Part shown: piece by piece, positions 44,820 through 54,540 of the stretch | Numbering within the stretch: the stretch's first letter is position 1 | Layout of the letters: each line of letters starts with the position of its first letter | DNA from: Pseudomonas sp. ATCC PTA-122608 | GTDB taxonomy: Bacteria > Pseudomonadota > Gammaproteobacteria > Pseudomonadales > Pseudomonadaceae | Direction of reading: 5' to 3' | NCBI RefSeq assembly: GCF_001952855.1 | Contig: NZ_LPNO01000014.1 | Coordinates: 60,339-124,338 of the forward strand | DNA: 64,000 bases | The notes under the pieces: generated by a model | The model's input: only the letters and a program-made list of their open reading frames with translations | Databases searched by the model: none | Told to the model about the DNA's origin: nothing | Made by a program: the position numbers and the translations under genes

Positions 44820-47144
44820 ATGGCTACCGGCATCAGTTCTGCCCCCCTCTCATCGCGGCATTTGCTCGCGTCGGCAGTGGGCCTGGCAGTGGCTGCGCAA
44901 GGAGGATTCAGTTACGCGGCGGAACCCGCACCAGAAGACAACACAGGGGTCATCCAACTCGGCGCGACCAGCATCGAAGGTCAGGCCCCAAGCCAGAGCG
45001 TCTACAACCCTGTGGCTCCTTCTTCCCCCAAGTACACCGAGCCATTGCGCGACACGCCGCAGACCATCACGGTGGTGCCCAAGGAAGTCATCCATGACCA
45101 AAACCTGCTGACCTTGCGCGATGTGCTGAGCACCGTGCCAGGCATCACCTTCGGTGCCGGTGAGGGCGGCAGTGGGTATGGCGACAGCATCAACCTGCGC
45201 GGGTTTTCCGCCAGCGGCGACATCTACGTGGACGGCGTGCGCGACAGCGCGCAATACAGCCGCACCGACCCCTTCAACCTGGAACAGGTCGAAGTCGTCA
45301 GCGGCGCGAGTTCGGTGTATTCCGGTTCAGGTGCGGTCGGCGGCACCATCAATCTGGTGAGTAAACAGCCAGAGTTGCGCGACAAAACCACTATCAGTGC
45401 AGGCATCGGCACCGATAACTACAAGCGCACCACCCTCGACACCAACCAGATGCTCAACGACACCACGGCGTTCCGCCTGAACCTGATGGCCCATGGTAAC
45501 GATGTGCCGGGGCGCGATTATGAAGATTACGAACGCTGGGGCATCGCACCCTCTATCGCGTTTGGCCTGGGCACTCCGACGCGCGTCACGGTCAGTTACG
45601 AGCATCAGAAAGACAACAACACGCCGCAATACGGGATTCCGATCTACAACGGCAAACCGATGCCAGGCGTGGGCTGGAGCGATTTCTACGGTTACCACAA
45701 CATCAATGAGCAACAAACCACCTCGGACGCGTTCAGCCTGAAGCTTGAGCATGATTTCAACGACGCGGTGTCCGTGCGTAACTTCACCCGCGTCGAGCGC
45801 GTTCGCCAGGACCTGCGCGCCTCGGGCCCCGAAGGTGCGCAGGCCGGCTGCCTCGCCAGCGGCACCCAGATCACGGGCGCGCCTTGCGCCGCAGGCCTCA
45901 AGCCGGGCTATTTCCAGCCAAGCGGCGGCTCACTGGGTAACGAGCGCAACACCCAGAACAAAATGTTCACCAACCAGACCGACGTCACCAGCCACTTCAG
46001 CACCGGTTTCATCGACCACACGCTGGTGACCGGTATCGCCATCAGCCGCGAGGAATACGAGGCGGATACCGGAAAATGGCTGACCAACAGCAACGGCAGC
46101 ACGATAGTGCCGCCACCGGTCAGCTACAGCGATCCGAACTCCGAATGGACCGGCCCGGTCAATTTCACCCGGGCGGCCCACGTCGATGGCGCGCTGAACA
46201 ACCGCGCCGCCTATGCCTTCGACACGCTCAAACTCAACCCGCAATGGGAAATCAATGGCGGCCTGCGCTACGAGCACAACGTGGGCAGTTCGGTGACCAA
46301 CGCCTACTCCACCAGCGGTGTGGAAACGCCGGGCGTGCGCTACGGCCAAGCGGACGACCTGACGTCCTACCGCCTGGCCCTGGTCTACAAACCGGCGGAA
46401 AACGGCAGCTTCTATATCGCCTACGGCAACAGCAAGACGCCGTCCCAAGCCAGCGTCAATGGGAGTTGCTACACCCCGGCCAAAAGCTCCAGCGTGGCCA
46501 CCAACAACTGCAACGTAGACCCTGAAACCGCCGTCAGCTATGAGATCGGCACCAAGTGGGACCTGCTCGACAATGCCCTGTCGCTGACGGGCGCGATCTT
46601 CCGCAATGACCGCACCAACTACAAAGTCGCCGATAACGACCCGAGCAACCTCAGCGGCACGCAAACCCTCGACGGCAAGGCGCGTGCCGATGGTGTGGCC
46701 CTGGGCTTGAGCGGCCAGCTTACTGACCGCTGGAAGGTCTTCGCCAACTACACCTACCTGAACACCCGTGTGCTGCGCAGCGCCAGCGATTACACCCTGG
46801 CGACCACCGGCCTCGACGTGCAGAAAGGTGAGCCGCTGACCTTCACCCCCAAACATGCGGCCAGCCTTTGGACGGTGTACGACCTGCCCCACGACTTCCA
46901 GGTGGGCTATGGCATCACGGCGCAAACCAAGCAGTACTTGGCCAGCGCCGCAGGAGCACCGACTTCGCCTGGCTACGCGGTGCAGCGAGCGATGCTCGGC
47001 TACAAGGTCAACAAACAGCTGAACCTGCAACTGAACGTCAACAACCTGTTCAACAAGGACTACCTCACCCGCATCCGTAACAACGGTTGGGCGGTACCCG
47101 GCGATGGTCGCGCAGCGGTTGTCTCGGCCGACTACACGTTCTGA
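44820..47144 (+). CDS. piuA: TonB-dependent siderophore receptor (PiuA-like)
   Basis: A 774-residue outer-membrane receptor. Signal peptide to about A-A-E-P, plug domain (R-D-T-P-Q-T-I-T-V-V-P-K-E-V-I, then R-G-F and D-G-V-R-D) and a 22-strand barrel ending in the C-terminal phenylalanine (V-S-A-D-Y-T-F). The start at 44820 is chosen for the signal peptide. It resembles Fiu/PiuA catecholate receptors, which also admit siderophore-conjugated antibiotics. The usual partner dioxygenase piuC is not adjacent. Confidence 0.88.
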   Translation: MATGISSAPLSSRHLLASAVGLAVAAQGGFSYAAEPAPEDNTGVIQLGATSIEGQAPSQSVYNPVAPSSPKYTEPLRDTPQTITVVPKEVIHDQNLLTLRDVLSTVPGITFGAGEGGSGYGDSINLRGFSASGDIYVDGVRDSAQYSRTDPFNLEQVEVVSGASSVYSGSGAVGGTINLVSKQPELRDKTTISAGIGTDNYKRTTLDTNQMLNDTTAFRLNLMAHGNDVPGRDYEDYERWGIAPSIAFGLGTPTRVTVSYEHQKDNNTPQYGIPIYNGKPMPGVGWSDFYGYHNINEQQTTSDAFSLKLEHDFNDAVSVRNFTRVERVRQDLRASGPEGAQAGCLASGTQITGAPCAAGLKPGYFQPSGGSLGNERNTQNKMFTNQTDVTSHFSTGFIDHTLVTGIAISREEYEADTGKWLTNSNGSTIVPPPVSYSDPNSEWTGPVNFTRAAHVDGALNNRAAYAFDTLKLNPQWEINGGLRYEHNVGSSVTNAYSTSGVETPGVRYGQADDLTSYRLALVYKPAENGSFYIAYGNSKTPSQASVNGSCYTPAKSSSVATNNCNVDPETAVSYEIGTKWDLLDNALSLTGAIFRNDRTNYKVADNDPSNLSGTQTLDGKARADGVALGLSGQLTDRWKVFANYTYLNTRVLRSASDYTLATTGLDVQKGEPLTFTPKHAASLWTVYDLPHDFQVGYGITAQTKQYLASAAGAPTSPGYAVQRAMLGYKVNKQLNLQLNVNNLFNKDYLTRIRNNGWAVPGDGRAAVVSADYTF

Positions 47145-47164
47145 CGAAAAATCCACACTAAGAC

Positions 47165-47195
47165 GCCCCGCAGAGCCACGGCCCCGGGGCTTTTT
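47165..47195 (+). terminator. Terminator after the TonB receptor
   Basis: GCCCCG and CGGGGC pair across an internal region and are followed by five T residues, about 20 bases after the stop. Confidence 0.6.
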
Positions 47196-47222
47196 CATGG
47201 GCGATATAAACGTATCCAGGCA

Positions 47223-47267
47223 TTCGGATTTCCGAACGCTATACCCCAGCCTATTCGGTTTGCCGGA
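47223..47267. promoter_or_regulatory. Two AauR-type binding sites upstream of gltI
   Basis: TTCGGATTTCCGAA (47223-47236) is an exact match to the TTCGG-N4-CCGAA motif known for AauR of P. putida. TTCGGTTTGCCGGA (47254-47267) matches with one change. They lie about 80-120 bases upstream of the sigma-54 promoter, the normal enhancer distance. Confidence 0.82.
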
Positions 47268-47343
47268 TCAACCTTGCGACAAACGTTCGTCACACAAAGT
47301 TAATCTCTATATAAATCATGCTCTTATCCTTTTACCACTGGTA

Positions 47344-47359
47344 TGGCACGACTCATGCT
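47344..47359 (+). promoter_or_regulatory. Sigma-54 promoter of gltI
   Basis: TGGCACGACTCATGCT has the invariant GG and GC with the required 10-base spacing of -24/-12 promoters. It agrees with regulation by the sigma-54 activator encoded at 52815-54155. Confidence 0.82.
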
Positions 47360-47484
47360 CTACACTCGTAGGCGATTGCCTGAGGCGCCTCAGGAGCCGT
47401 CATGGGCATTCGCAGTACTGTTTATATAAAAACGTGGCCGTACCAACCGGTCTCATAAAAAAAACAAATGTCGAGGAAGTATTG

Positions 47485-48411
47485 ATGCGTATCGTTCCCC
47501 ATATTTTGGGCGCAGCTATCGCTGCTGCTCTGATCAGCACTCCAGTTTTCGCCGCCGAACTCACCGGCACACTGAAGAAAATCAACGACTCCGGCACGAT
47601 CACTCTCGCTCACCGCGACAGCTCCATTCCGTTTTCCTATATCGCGGATGGTTCGGGCAAGCCAGTGGGCTACTCCCACGACATTCAGTTGGCCGTCGTC
47701 GAGCAACTGAAAAAAGACCTGAACAAACCCGATCTGAAGGCCAAGTACAACCTGGTCACCTCGCAAACCCGTATCCCGTTGATCCAGAACGGCACCGCGG
47801 ACCTTGAGTGCGGCTCCACCACCAACAACGCCGAACGCGCCCAGCAAGTCGACTTCACCGTCAACATCTTCGAAATCGGCACCCGTTTGCTGGTCAAGAA
47901 AGACAAGGATGGCAAGCCGTCCTATAGCGATTTCGCTGACCTGAAAGGCAAGAACGTCGTGACCACCGCTGGCACCACGTCCGAGCGCATCATCAAAGCG
48001 ATGAACGCCGACAAGCAGATGGGCATGAACGTCATCTCCGCCAAAGACCACGGCGAATCCTTCCAGATGCTGGAAAGCGGCCGCGCCGTAGCCTTCATGA
48101 TGGACGACGCCCTGCTGGCCGGTGAAGAAGCCAAGGCCAAGAAGCCGGACGACTGGGTCATCACCGGTACTCCGCAGTCCTTCGAAGCCTACGCCTGCAT
48201 GGTTCGTAAAGACGACCCGGCCTTCAAGAAGGCTGTCGATGACGCCATCGTTGCCCTGTTCAAATCCGGCGAAATCAACAAGATCTACAGCAAGTGGTTC
48301 GAAAGCCCGATCCCACCAAAAGGCCTGAACCTGAACTTCCCGATGAGCGAAAAGGTGAAGGAGCTGATCGCAAACCCAAGCGACAAACCAGCGCCTGACG
48401 TAAAAATCTGA
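47485..48411 (+). CDS. gltI: Glutamate/aspartate ABC transporter, periplasmic binding protein
   Basis: A 308-residue secreted binding protein (AatJ in P. putida). Signal peptide M-R-I-V-P-H-I-L-G-A-A-I-A-A-A-L to V-F-A-A; family 3 features D-S-S-I-P-F-S-Y, G-Y-S-H-D-I, L-I-Q-N-G-T-A-D-L-E-C-G-S-T-T-N-N. It captures acidic amino acids for the permease genes downstream. A stem-loop separates it from gltJ. Confidence 0.94.
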   Translation: MRIVPHILGAAIAAALISTPVFAAELTGTLKKINDSGTITLAHRDSSIPFSYIADGSGKPVGYSHDIQLAVVEQLKKDLNKPDLKAKYNLVTSQTRIPLIQNGTADLECGSTTNNAERAQQVDFTVNIFEIGTRLLVKKDKDGKPSYSDFADLKGKNVVTTAGTTSERIIKAMNADKQMGMNVISAKDHGESFQMLESGRAVAFMMDDALLAGEEAKAKKPDDWVITGTPQSFEAYACMVRKDDPAFKKAVDDAIVALFKSGEINKIYSKWFESPIPPKGLNLNFPMSEKVKELIANPSDKPAPDVKI

Positions 48412-48430
48412 TACCTGACTAAGCTTATCT

Positions 48431-48456
48431 CCTGAGGGAGCCAACCCTCCCTCAGG
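48431..48456 (+). other. Stem-loop between gltI and gltJ
   Basis: CCTGAGGGAG and CTCCCTCAGG form a perfect 10-bp stem with a six-base loop, without T tract. It probably stabilises the gltI message so that binding protein exceeds permease. Confidence 0.7.
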
Positions 48457-48606
48457 CGTCTGTTACTACCTGCTGGCTTTAATTTTGGAACACTCGACCT
48501 GGCGGTTTCCGAGCCGATCGTGTGTGCCTGGCGTTCACCGTCGGGCGGGAAAGGATCTTCCCCAAGCGGGTGCTTGTACATCGATCGATCTCGAGGGGAG
48601 ACCCTA

Positions 48607-49353
48607 ATGAACTACAACTGGGACTGGGGCGTATTCTTCAAGTCCACCGGCGTTGGCAGCGAGACTTATCTCGACTGGTACATCTCCGGACTGGGCTGGA
48701 CCATCGCCATCGCCATCGTGGCCTGGATTATCGCCTTGCTGCTGGGCTCCGTACTCGGCGTCATGCGCACCGTGCCAAACCGCATCGTATCGGGCATTGC
48801 GACCTGCTACGTGGAACTGTTTCGTAACGTGCCGCTGCTGGTTCAGCTGTTTATCTGGTACTTCCTCATACCTGACATGCTGCCGCAGAACCTGCAGGAC
48901 TGGTACAAACAAGACCTCAACCCGACCACCTCGGCTTACCTGAGTGTTGTCGTGTGCCTGGGCCTGTTCACTGCCGCACGTGTGTGCGAACAAGTGCGCA
49001 CCGGCATCCAGGCGTTGCCACGCGGCCAGGAATCCGCCGCACGCGCCATGGGCTTCAAGCTGCCACAGATCTACTGGAACGTGCTGCTGCCCCAGGCCTA
49101 CCGGATCATCATTCCGCCGCTTACCTCGGAATTCCTCAACGTCTTCAAGAACTCCTCCGTGGCGTCCCTGATCGGCTTGATGGAACTGCTGGCGCAAACC
49201 AAACAGACCGCCGAGTTCTCGGCCAACCTGTTTGAGGCCTTCACCCTGGCCACGCTGATTTACTTCACCCTGAACATGAGCCTGATGCTGCTGATGCGCG
49301 TGGTCGAGAAGAAAGTTGCCGTGCCCGGCCTGATCTCCGTGGGGGGTAAATAA
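48607..49353 (+). CDS. gltJ: Glutamate/aspartate ABC transporter permease GltJ
   Basis: A 248-residue inner-membrane permease with an N-terminal M-N-Y-N-W-D-W-G-V-F, several membrane spans and the EAA loop (Q-E-S-A-A-R-A-M-G-F). Polar amino acid permease family (AatQ). Its stop overlaps the gltK start by one base. Confidence 0.94.
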   Translation: MNYNWDWGVFFKSTGVGSETYLDWYISGLGWTIAIAIVAWIIALLLGSVLGVMRTVPNRIVSGIATCYVELFRNVPLLVQLFIWYFLIPDMLPQNLQDWYKQDLNPTTSAYLSVVVCLGLFTAARVCEQVRTGIQALPRGQESAARAMGFKLPQIYWNVLLPQAYRIIIPPLTSEFLNVFKNSSVASLIGLMELLAQTKQTAEFSANLFEAFTLATLIYFTLNMSLMLLMRVVEKKVAVPGLISVGGK

Positions 49354-50024
49354 TGGAATTCGATTTCAGTGGCATCATCCCCGCCATCCCGGGCCTGTGG
49401 AACGGCATGGTCATGACCTTGCAGTTGATGGTCATGGGCGTGGTCGGTGGCATCATCATCGGCACCATCCTGGCGCTGATGCGCTTGTCGTCCAACAAGC
49501 TGATGTCGCGCCTGGCCGGCGCCTACGTGAACTACTTCCGCTCGATCCCGCTGCTGTTGGTGATCACCTGGTTCTACCTGGCGGTGCCGTTCGTGCTGCG
49601 CTGGATCACCGGCGAAGACACCCCGATCGGTGCGTTCACCTCCTGCGTCGTGGCCTTCATGATGTTCGAGGCGGCGTACTTCTGCGAAATCGTGCGGGCC
49701 GGCGTGCAGTCGATCCCCAAGGGCCAGATGGCCGCCGCGCAGGCCATGGGCATGACCTACGGCCAGACCATGCGCCTGATCATCCTGCCCCAGGCGTTCC
49801 GCAAGATGACCCCGTTGCTGCTGCAACAGTCGATCATCCTGTTCCAGGACACCTCGCTGGTCTACACCGTGGGCCTGGTGGACTTCCTCAACTCCGCCCG
49901 CTCCAACGGCGACATCATCGGCCGCTCCAATGAGTTCCTGATCTTCGCCGGTGTCGTCTACTTCATCATCAGCTTTTCCGCCTCGCTGCTGGTCAAGCGT
50001 CTGCAAAAAAGGTTTGCCGTATGA
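49353..50024 (+). CDS. gltK: Glutamate/aspartate ABC transporter permease GltK
   Basis: A 223-residue second permease of the heterodimer (AatM) with EAA loop M-A-A-A-Q-A-M-G-M. Overlaps gltJ by one base and gltL by four, showing translational coupling. Confidence 0.94.
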   Translation: MEFDFSGIIPAIPGLWNGMVMTLQLMVMGVVGGIIIGTILALMRLSSNKLMSRLAGAYVNYFRSIPLLLVITWFYLAVPFVLRWITGEDTPIGAFTSCVVAFMMFEAAYFCEIVRAGVQSIPKGQMAAAQAMGMTYGQTMRLIILPQAFRKMTPLLLQQSIILFQDTSLVYTVGLVDFLNSARSNGDIIGRSNEFLIFAGVVYFIISFSASLLVKRLQKRFAV

Positions 50025-50755
50025 TCTCTATCAAGAATATCAACAAGTGGTATGGCGACTTCCAGGTGCTGACCGATTGCAGCACCGAGGTTAAAAAAGG
50101 CGAAGTGATCGTGGTGTGCGGGCCGTCCGGCTCCGGTAAATCCACCTTGATCAAGTGCGTCAACGCCCTGGAACCGTTCCAGAAAGGCGACGTGGTCGTG
50201 GACGGCACCTCCATCGCCGACCCGAAGACCAACCTGCCAAAACTACGCTCGCGCGTCGGCATGGTGTTCCAGCACTTCGAGCTGTTTCCACACCTGACCA
50301 TCACCGAAAACCTGACCATCGCGCAGATCAAGGTATTGGGTCGCAGCAAGGAAGAAGCCACCAAGAAGGGCCTGCAACTGCTGGAGCGCGTCGGTCTGTC
50401 GGCTCACGCCCACAAGCACCCGGGCCAGCTTTCCGGCGGCCAGCAACAGCGTGTGGCGATTGCCCGTGCGCTGGCGATGGACCCGATCGTCATGCTGTTC
50501 GACGAACCGACCTCGGCCCTCGACCCGGAAATGGTCAACGAAGTACTCGACGTGATGGTGCAGCTGGCCCAGGAAGGCATGACCATGATGTGCGTGACCC
50601 ACGAAATGGGTTTCGCCCGCAAGGTCGCCGACCGTGTGATCTTCATGGACGCCGGCAAGATCATCGAAGACTGCCCGAAAGAGGAATTCTTCGGCGACAT
50701 CAGCGCCCGCTCCGAGCGTGCGCAGCACTTCCTTGAGAAAATCCTGCAGCACTAA
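50021..50755 (+). CDS. gltL: Glutamate/aspartate ABC transporter ATPase GltL
   Basis: A 244-residue ATPase (AatP): Walker [10 protein letters not shown] near residue 36, signature L-S-G-G-Q-Q-Q-R, Walker [13 protein letters not shown]. Last gene of the transporter; a REPIN separates it from the cognate two-component system. Confidence 0.95.
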   Translation: MISIKNINKWYGDFQVLTDCSTEVKKGEVIVVCGPSGSGKSTLIKCVNALEPFQKGDVVVDGTSIADPKTNLPKLRSRVGMVFQHFELFPHLTITENLTIAQIKVLGRSKEEATKKGLQLLERVGLSAHAHKHPGQLSGGQQQRVAIARALAMDPIVMLFDEPTSALDPEMVNEVLDVMVQLAQEGMTMMCVTHEMGFARKVADRVIFMDAGKIIEDCPKEEFFGDISARSERAQHFLEKILQH

Positions 50756-50781
50756 AAAGCCGCAGCTCGCTGCTCTTCTGG

Positions 50782-50879
50782 AGGAGCGAGCTTGCTCGCG
50801 AAAGACGTCAACGATAACGCGATCATCCTGGATGAGCGCGGTGCCCTTGAGTTTTTCGCGAGCAAGCTCGCTCCTACAG
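50782..50879. repeat. REPIN between gltL and aauS
   Basis: Two REP arms in opposite orientation, GAGGAGCGAGCTTGCTCGCG and TTCGCGAGCAAGCTCGCTCC, about 50 bases apart. Confidence 0.93.
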
Positions 50880-50916
50880 TTGGCAAGTGAGCGATAGCTG
50901 ACCCAAGGCATCTGTG

Positions 50917-52818
50917 ATGAAATGCGACCCCAACCTCTTTCGCGCCGCGCCGCCATCACTTGCCGTGAAGCCTCGTCTGATTCGCCAATTGTTCCTGCCG
51001 CCGCTGATCATCGCGCTGATGATCGGACTGGGTTACGTCGGCTTCTGGATCAGTGAGTTCTATGGGATCCGCACCCTCAGCGATACCGGCGAACGCCAGC
51101 TGGAACTGCACGCCCGCACCGTCGAGAGCGAACTCAGCAAATACACCTACCTGCCCAGTCTCCTGGAGCTGGAATCCAGCGTCTCCAGGTTATTGGCCGA
51201 CCCGAATCAGGAAACCCGCAAAACCGTCAACGACTACCTCGAAGGCCTGAACCGGCGCAGTCGCAGCCGGGCGATTTACGTGATGGATACCACCGGCCGT
51301 GTACTGGCGACCAGCAACTGGCGCGACGCCGACAGTTACCAGGGTGAAGACCTGTCCTTCCGTGCCTATTTCCAGAATGCCGTGCGTGGCCAACCCGGCC
51401 GGTTCTACGGCATCGGCAGCACCAACGGCGAACCCGGCTATTACCTGGCCCATGGCCTGGAAGAACACGGCAAGATCATCGGCGTCGCCGTGGTCAAGGT
51501 CCGCCTGGAAGCGCTGGAAGAGCGCTGGCAGCGGGCGCGCCTGGAGGCCTTTGTCAGTGACGAGAATGGCATCATCATTCTCTCCAGCGACCCGGCCCGT
51601 CGCCTCAAGTCCGTGCGACCACTGAGCGATGACACCAAGGACCGCCTCGCCCACAGCCTGCAATATTACTGGGCGACGCTCAACGAGCTTGAACCACTGG
51701 CCCGTGAGCGTCTCAATGAAGGCACCGAGAAATTAACCTTCCCGGCCAACAGCGAAGTGGTGGCCGACGAGCATGAGGTCAGCTACCTGGCCCAGACCCG
51801 CCCGTTGAACGACACCCCATGGAACTTCACCCTGCTCACCCCGCTGAACGACCTGCGCCAGGCCGCCATCAACCAGGGCATCCTGGTGGCCGTGGCGTTC
51901 GCGTTGGTGGCGTTCCTGTTGATCGCCTGGAACGAGCGCCGCAAGGTGATCGCCACCCGCCTCGCCGCCCGGGAAGCCCTGCAGGAAGCCAACAATCAGC
52001 TGGAGCGACGGATTGCCGAACGCACCACCGACCTGCGGGCCAGCAACGAACGGCTCAAGAGCCAGATACGCGAGCGGCGCCAGGCCGAGGAAACCTTGCG
52101 CCGGGCCCAGGACGAACTGGTGCAGGCCGGCAAACTTGCCGCCATCGGCCAGATGTCCACCAGCATCGCCCACGAATTGAACCAGCCACTGGCCGCCTTG
52201 CGCACGCTGTCGGGCAACACCGTACGCTTCCTGGAGCGTGGGGCGCTGGACACCGCCAGTGCCAACCTCAAGACCATCAACGAACTGATCGACCGCATGG
52301 GCCGCATCACCGCCAGCCTGCGCTCCTTCGCCCGGCGCGGTGATGACCAGGGCGAGGCCAATCTGGGCAAGGCGGTGGACGCCACGTTCCAGATCCTCGG
52401 CAGTCGCCTGGAAACCTTGCCGCTGACGGTTCACCGCCACTTCACCAGCGCGCAATTGCAGATCGACCAGACGCGCCTGGAGCAGATCCTGGTTAACCTG
52501 ATCGGCAACGCCCTGGACGCAATGCAGGCGCAACCGGCCCCCGAACTGTGGCTGGAAGGCGACATCGTCGACGGCAAATACCGCCTGCGGGTGCGCGACA
52601 ACGGCCACGGGATTGATCCCGAGACCCGCAAGCATTTGTTCGAACCGTTCTTTACTACCAAACCCGGCGAACAAGGCCTGGGCCTGGGCCTGACGCTGTC
52701 GGCCAGCCTCGCGGCCGCCACCGGCGGCAACCTCGCCGTCGAGCACCCGGCCAGCGGTGGTACTGCCTTTGTCCTGAGTTTGCCGCTGGCGAGCCCTCAA
52801 CAAGTCGAGTCGAAATGA
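50917..52818 (+). CDS. aauS: Sensor histidine kinase for acidic amino acids (AauS-like)
   Basis: A 633-residue DctB-type kinase; ATG 50914 is an equal alternative. Membrane segment near 25-45, a large periplasmic PAS-like (dCache) sensor (about 55-300), second membrane segment near 310-335, coiled coil, phosphoacceptor His in S-I-A-H-E-L-N-Q-P-L-A-A-L, and ATPase boxes N-L-I-G-N-A-L-D-A and G-L-G-L-G-L-T. It phosphorylates the regulator encoded four bases into its stop. Context (gltIJKL) assigns it to glutamate/aspartate sensing. Confidence 0.88.
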   Translation: MKCDPNLFRAAPPSLAVKPRLIRQLFLPPLIIALMIGLGYVGFWISEFYGIRTLSDTGERQLELHARTVESELSKYTYLPSLLELESSVSRLLADPNQETRKTVNDYLEGLNRRSRSRAIYVMDTTGRVLATSNWRDADSYQGEDLSFRAYFQNAVRGQPGRFYGIGSTNGEPGYYLAHGLEEHGKIIGVAVVKVRLEALEERWQRARLEAFVSDENGIIILSSDPARRLKSVRPLSDDTKDRLAHSLQYYWATLNELEPLARERLNEGTEKLTFPANSEVVADEHEVSYLAQTRPLNDTPWNFTLLTPLNDLRQAAINQGILVAVAFALVAFLLIAWNERRKVIATRLAAREALQEANNQLERRIAERTTDLRASNERLKSQIRERRQAEETLRRAQDELVQAGKLAAIGQMSTSIAHELNQPLAALRTLSGNTVRFLERGALDTASANLKTINELIDRMGRITASLRSFARRGDDQGEANLGKAVDATFQILGSRLETLPLTVHRHFTSAQLQIDQTRLEQILVNLIGNALDAMQAQPAPELWLEGDIVDGKYRLRVRDNGHGIDPETRKHLFEPFFTTKPGEQGLGLGLTLSASLAAATGGNLAVEHPASGGTAFVLSLPLASPQQVESK

Positions 52819-54155
52819 ACGCAGAAAAAAACACCGACCTGACCGTCCTGATCGTCGAAGACGACCCCCATGTATTGCTCGGCTGCCAGCAAGCCCTGGC
52901 CCTGGAAGACATTCCCAGCGTGGGCGTGGGCAGTGCCGAAGAAGCCCTGACCCGGGTTGGCGAAAACTTCGCCGGCATCGTCATCAGCGATATTCGCCTG
53001 CCGGGCATCGACGGCCTGGAACTGCTGACCCGCCTCAAGGCCCTGGATAAAAGCCTGCCGGTGGTGCTGATCACCGGCCATGGCGACATCTCCATGGCGG
53101 TGGGCGCGATGCGCAATGGCGCCTATGACTTCATGGAAAAACCCTTCTCCCCCGAGCGCTTGGTGGACGTTGCCCGTCGCGCCCTGGAGCAACGCGGGCT
53201 GGCCAGGGAAGTCTGGTCGCTGCGTCGGCAACTGGCCGAGCGCGACTCGCTGGAAGGCCGGATCATCGGCCGCTCCCCCGCCATGCAAAACCTGCGGGAG
53301 TTGATCGCCAACGTCGCCGACACCTCAGCCAACGTGTTGATCGAAGGCGAGACCGGCACCGGCAAGGAACTGGTCGCCCGTTGCCTGCATGATTTCAGCC
53401 GGCGTCATTCCCACCAGTTCGTTGCGCTGAACTGCGGTGGCCTGCCGGAGAACCTGTTCGAAAGCGAAATCTTCGGCCATGAAGCCAACGCATTTACCGG
53501 CGCCGGCAAGCGCCGCATCGGCAAGATCGAACATGCCCACGAAGGCACGCTGTTCCTCGACGAAGTGGAAAGCATGCCGATGAACCTGCAGATCAAACTG
53601 CTGCGGGTATTGCAGGAACGCACCCTGGAACGCCTGGGCTCGAACCAGAGCGTGGCGGTGGATTGCCGGGTGATCGCCGCCACCAAGTCTGACCTCGACG
53701 ACCTGAGCCGCGCCAACCAGTTTCGCAGCGACCTGTACTACCGCCTCAACGTGGTAACCCTGGAACTGCCGCCCTTGCGGGAACGCCGGGAAGATATCCT
53801 GCAATTGTTCGAACACTTCCTGCAGCAGTCGTCGTTGCGTTTCGACCGCACTGCGCCGGACCTCGACAACCAGACCCTGTCCAACCTGATGAGCCACGAC
53901 TGGCCGGGCAACGTGCGTGAATTGCGCAACGTGACCGAGCGGTTTGCCCTGGGTTTGCCGGCGTTTAAAAAAAGCGGCACCAGCAGCGGCAACCACGGGT
54001 TGGCCTTTACCGAAGCGGTGGAGGCGTTCGAGCGCAACCTGCTTAATGATGCGTTGCAGCGCAGCGGCGGCAACCTGACCCAAGCCAGCCAGGAGCTGGG
54101 GATGGCCAAGACCACGTTGTTCGACAAGGTCAAGAAATACGGGCTGAGCCACTAG
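52815..54155 (+). CDS. aauR: Sigma-54-dependent response regulator (AauR-like)
   Basis: A 446-residue NtrC-type activator: receiver with Asp59, AAA+ domain at about 145-370 (Walker A G-E-T-G-T-G-K-E), and C-terminal Fis-type HTH (L-T-Q-A-S-Q-E-L-G-M-A-K-T-T-L). The sigma-54 contact loop reads N-A-F-T-G-A rather than G-A-F-T-G-A. It should activate the -24/-12 promoter of gltI through the TTCGG-N4-CCGAA boxes. Confidence 0.88.
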   Translation: MNAEKNTDLTVLIVEDDPHVLLGCQQALALEDIPSVGVGSAEEALTRVGENFAGIVISDIRLPGIDGLELLTRLKALDKSLPVVLITGHGDISMAVGAMRNGAYDFMEKPFSPERLVDVARRALEQRGLAREVWSLRRQLAERDSLEGRIIGRSPAMQNLRELIANVADTSANVLIEGETGTGKELVARCLHDFSRRHSHQFVALNCGGLPENLFESEIFGHEANAFTGAGKRRIGKIEHAHEGTLFLDEVESMPMNLQIKLLRVLQERTLERLGSNQSVAVDCRVIAATKSDLDDLSRANQFRSDLYYRLNVVTLELPPLRERREDILQLFEHFLQQSSLRFDRTAPDLDNQTLSNLMSHDWPGNVRELRNVTERFALGLPAFKKSGTSSGNHGLAFTEAVEAFERNLLNDALQRSGGNLTQASQELGMAKTTLFDKVKKYGLSH

Positions 54156-54164
54156 GAGCGCATT

Positions 54165-54503
54165 GTGGATTTATTGCTGAAGGCGGCATTGGGCGCGGGG
54201 GTGGTGTTGATTCTGGCGGCGTTGGCCAAGACCAAGAACTACTACATCGCCGGGTTGGTGCCGCTGTTTCCCACGTTCGCGTTGATTGCGCATTACATTG
54301 TTGGCAAGGGTCGGTCGGTGGAGGATTTGAAGACCACCATCGTGTTCGGGATGTGGTCGATTATTCCGTACTTTGTGTACCTGGCGACGTTGTATGTGAT
54401 GGTTGACCGGATGCGCCTGGAGGCCTCGCTGGCGGTGGCGGCGGTGGCGTGGTTGATGGCGGCTACGGTGTTGGTCAGCGTGTGGGTTCGCCTGCACGCC
54501 TGA
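54165..54503 (+). CDS. GlpM-like small membrane protein
   Basis: A 112-residue protein with four predicted membrane segments, starting at GTG 54165 with TAGGAG eight bases upstream, ten bases after aauR. It resembles the GlpM family (A-A-L-A-K-T-K-N-Y-Y-I-A-G-L-V-P-L-F-P). GlpM was named for an effect on alginate in P. aeruginosa; its biochemical role is unknown. Confidence 0.75.
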   Translation: MDLLLKAALGAGVVLILAALAKTKNYYIAGLVPLFPTFALIAHYIVGKGRSVEDLKTTIVFGMWSIIPYFVYLATLYVMVDRMRLEASLAVAAVAWLMAATVLVSVWVRLHA

Positions 54504-54540
54504 CATACGCCTATCAAAAATGTGGAGCTGGGTGGGTGTG

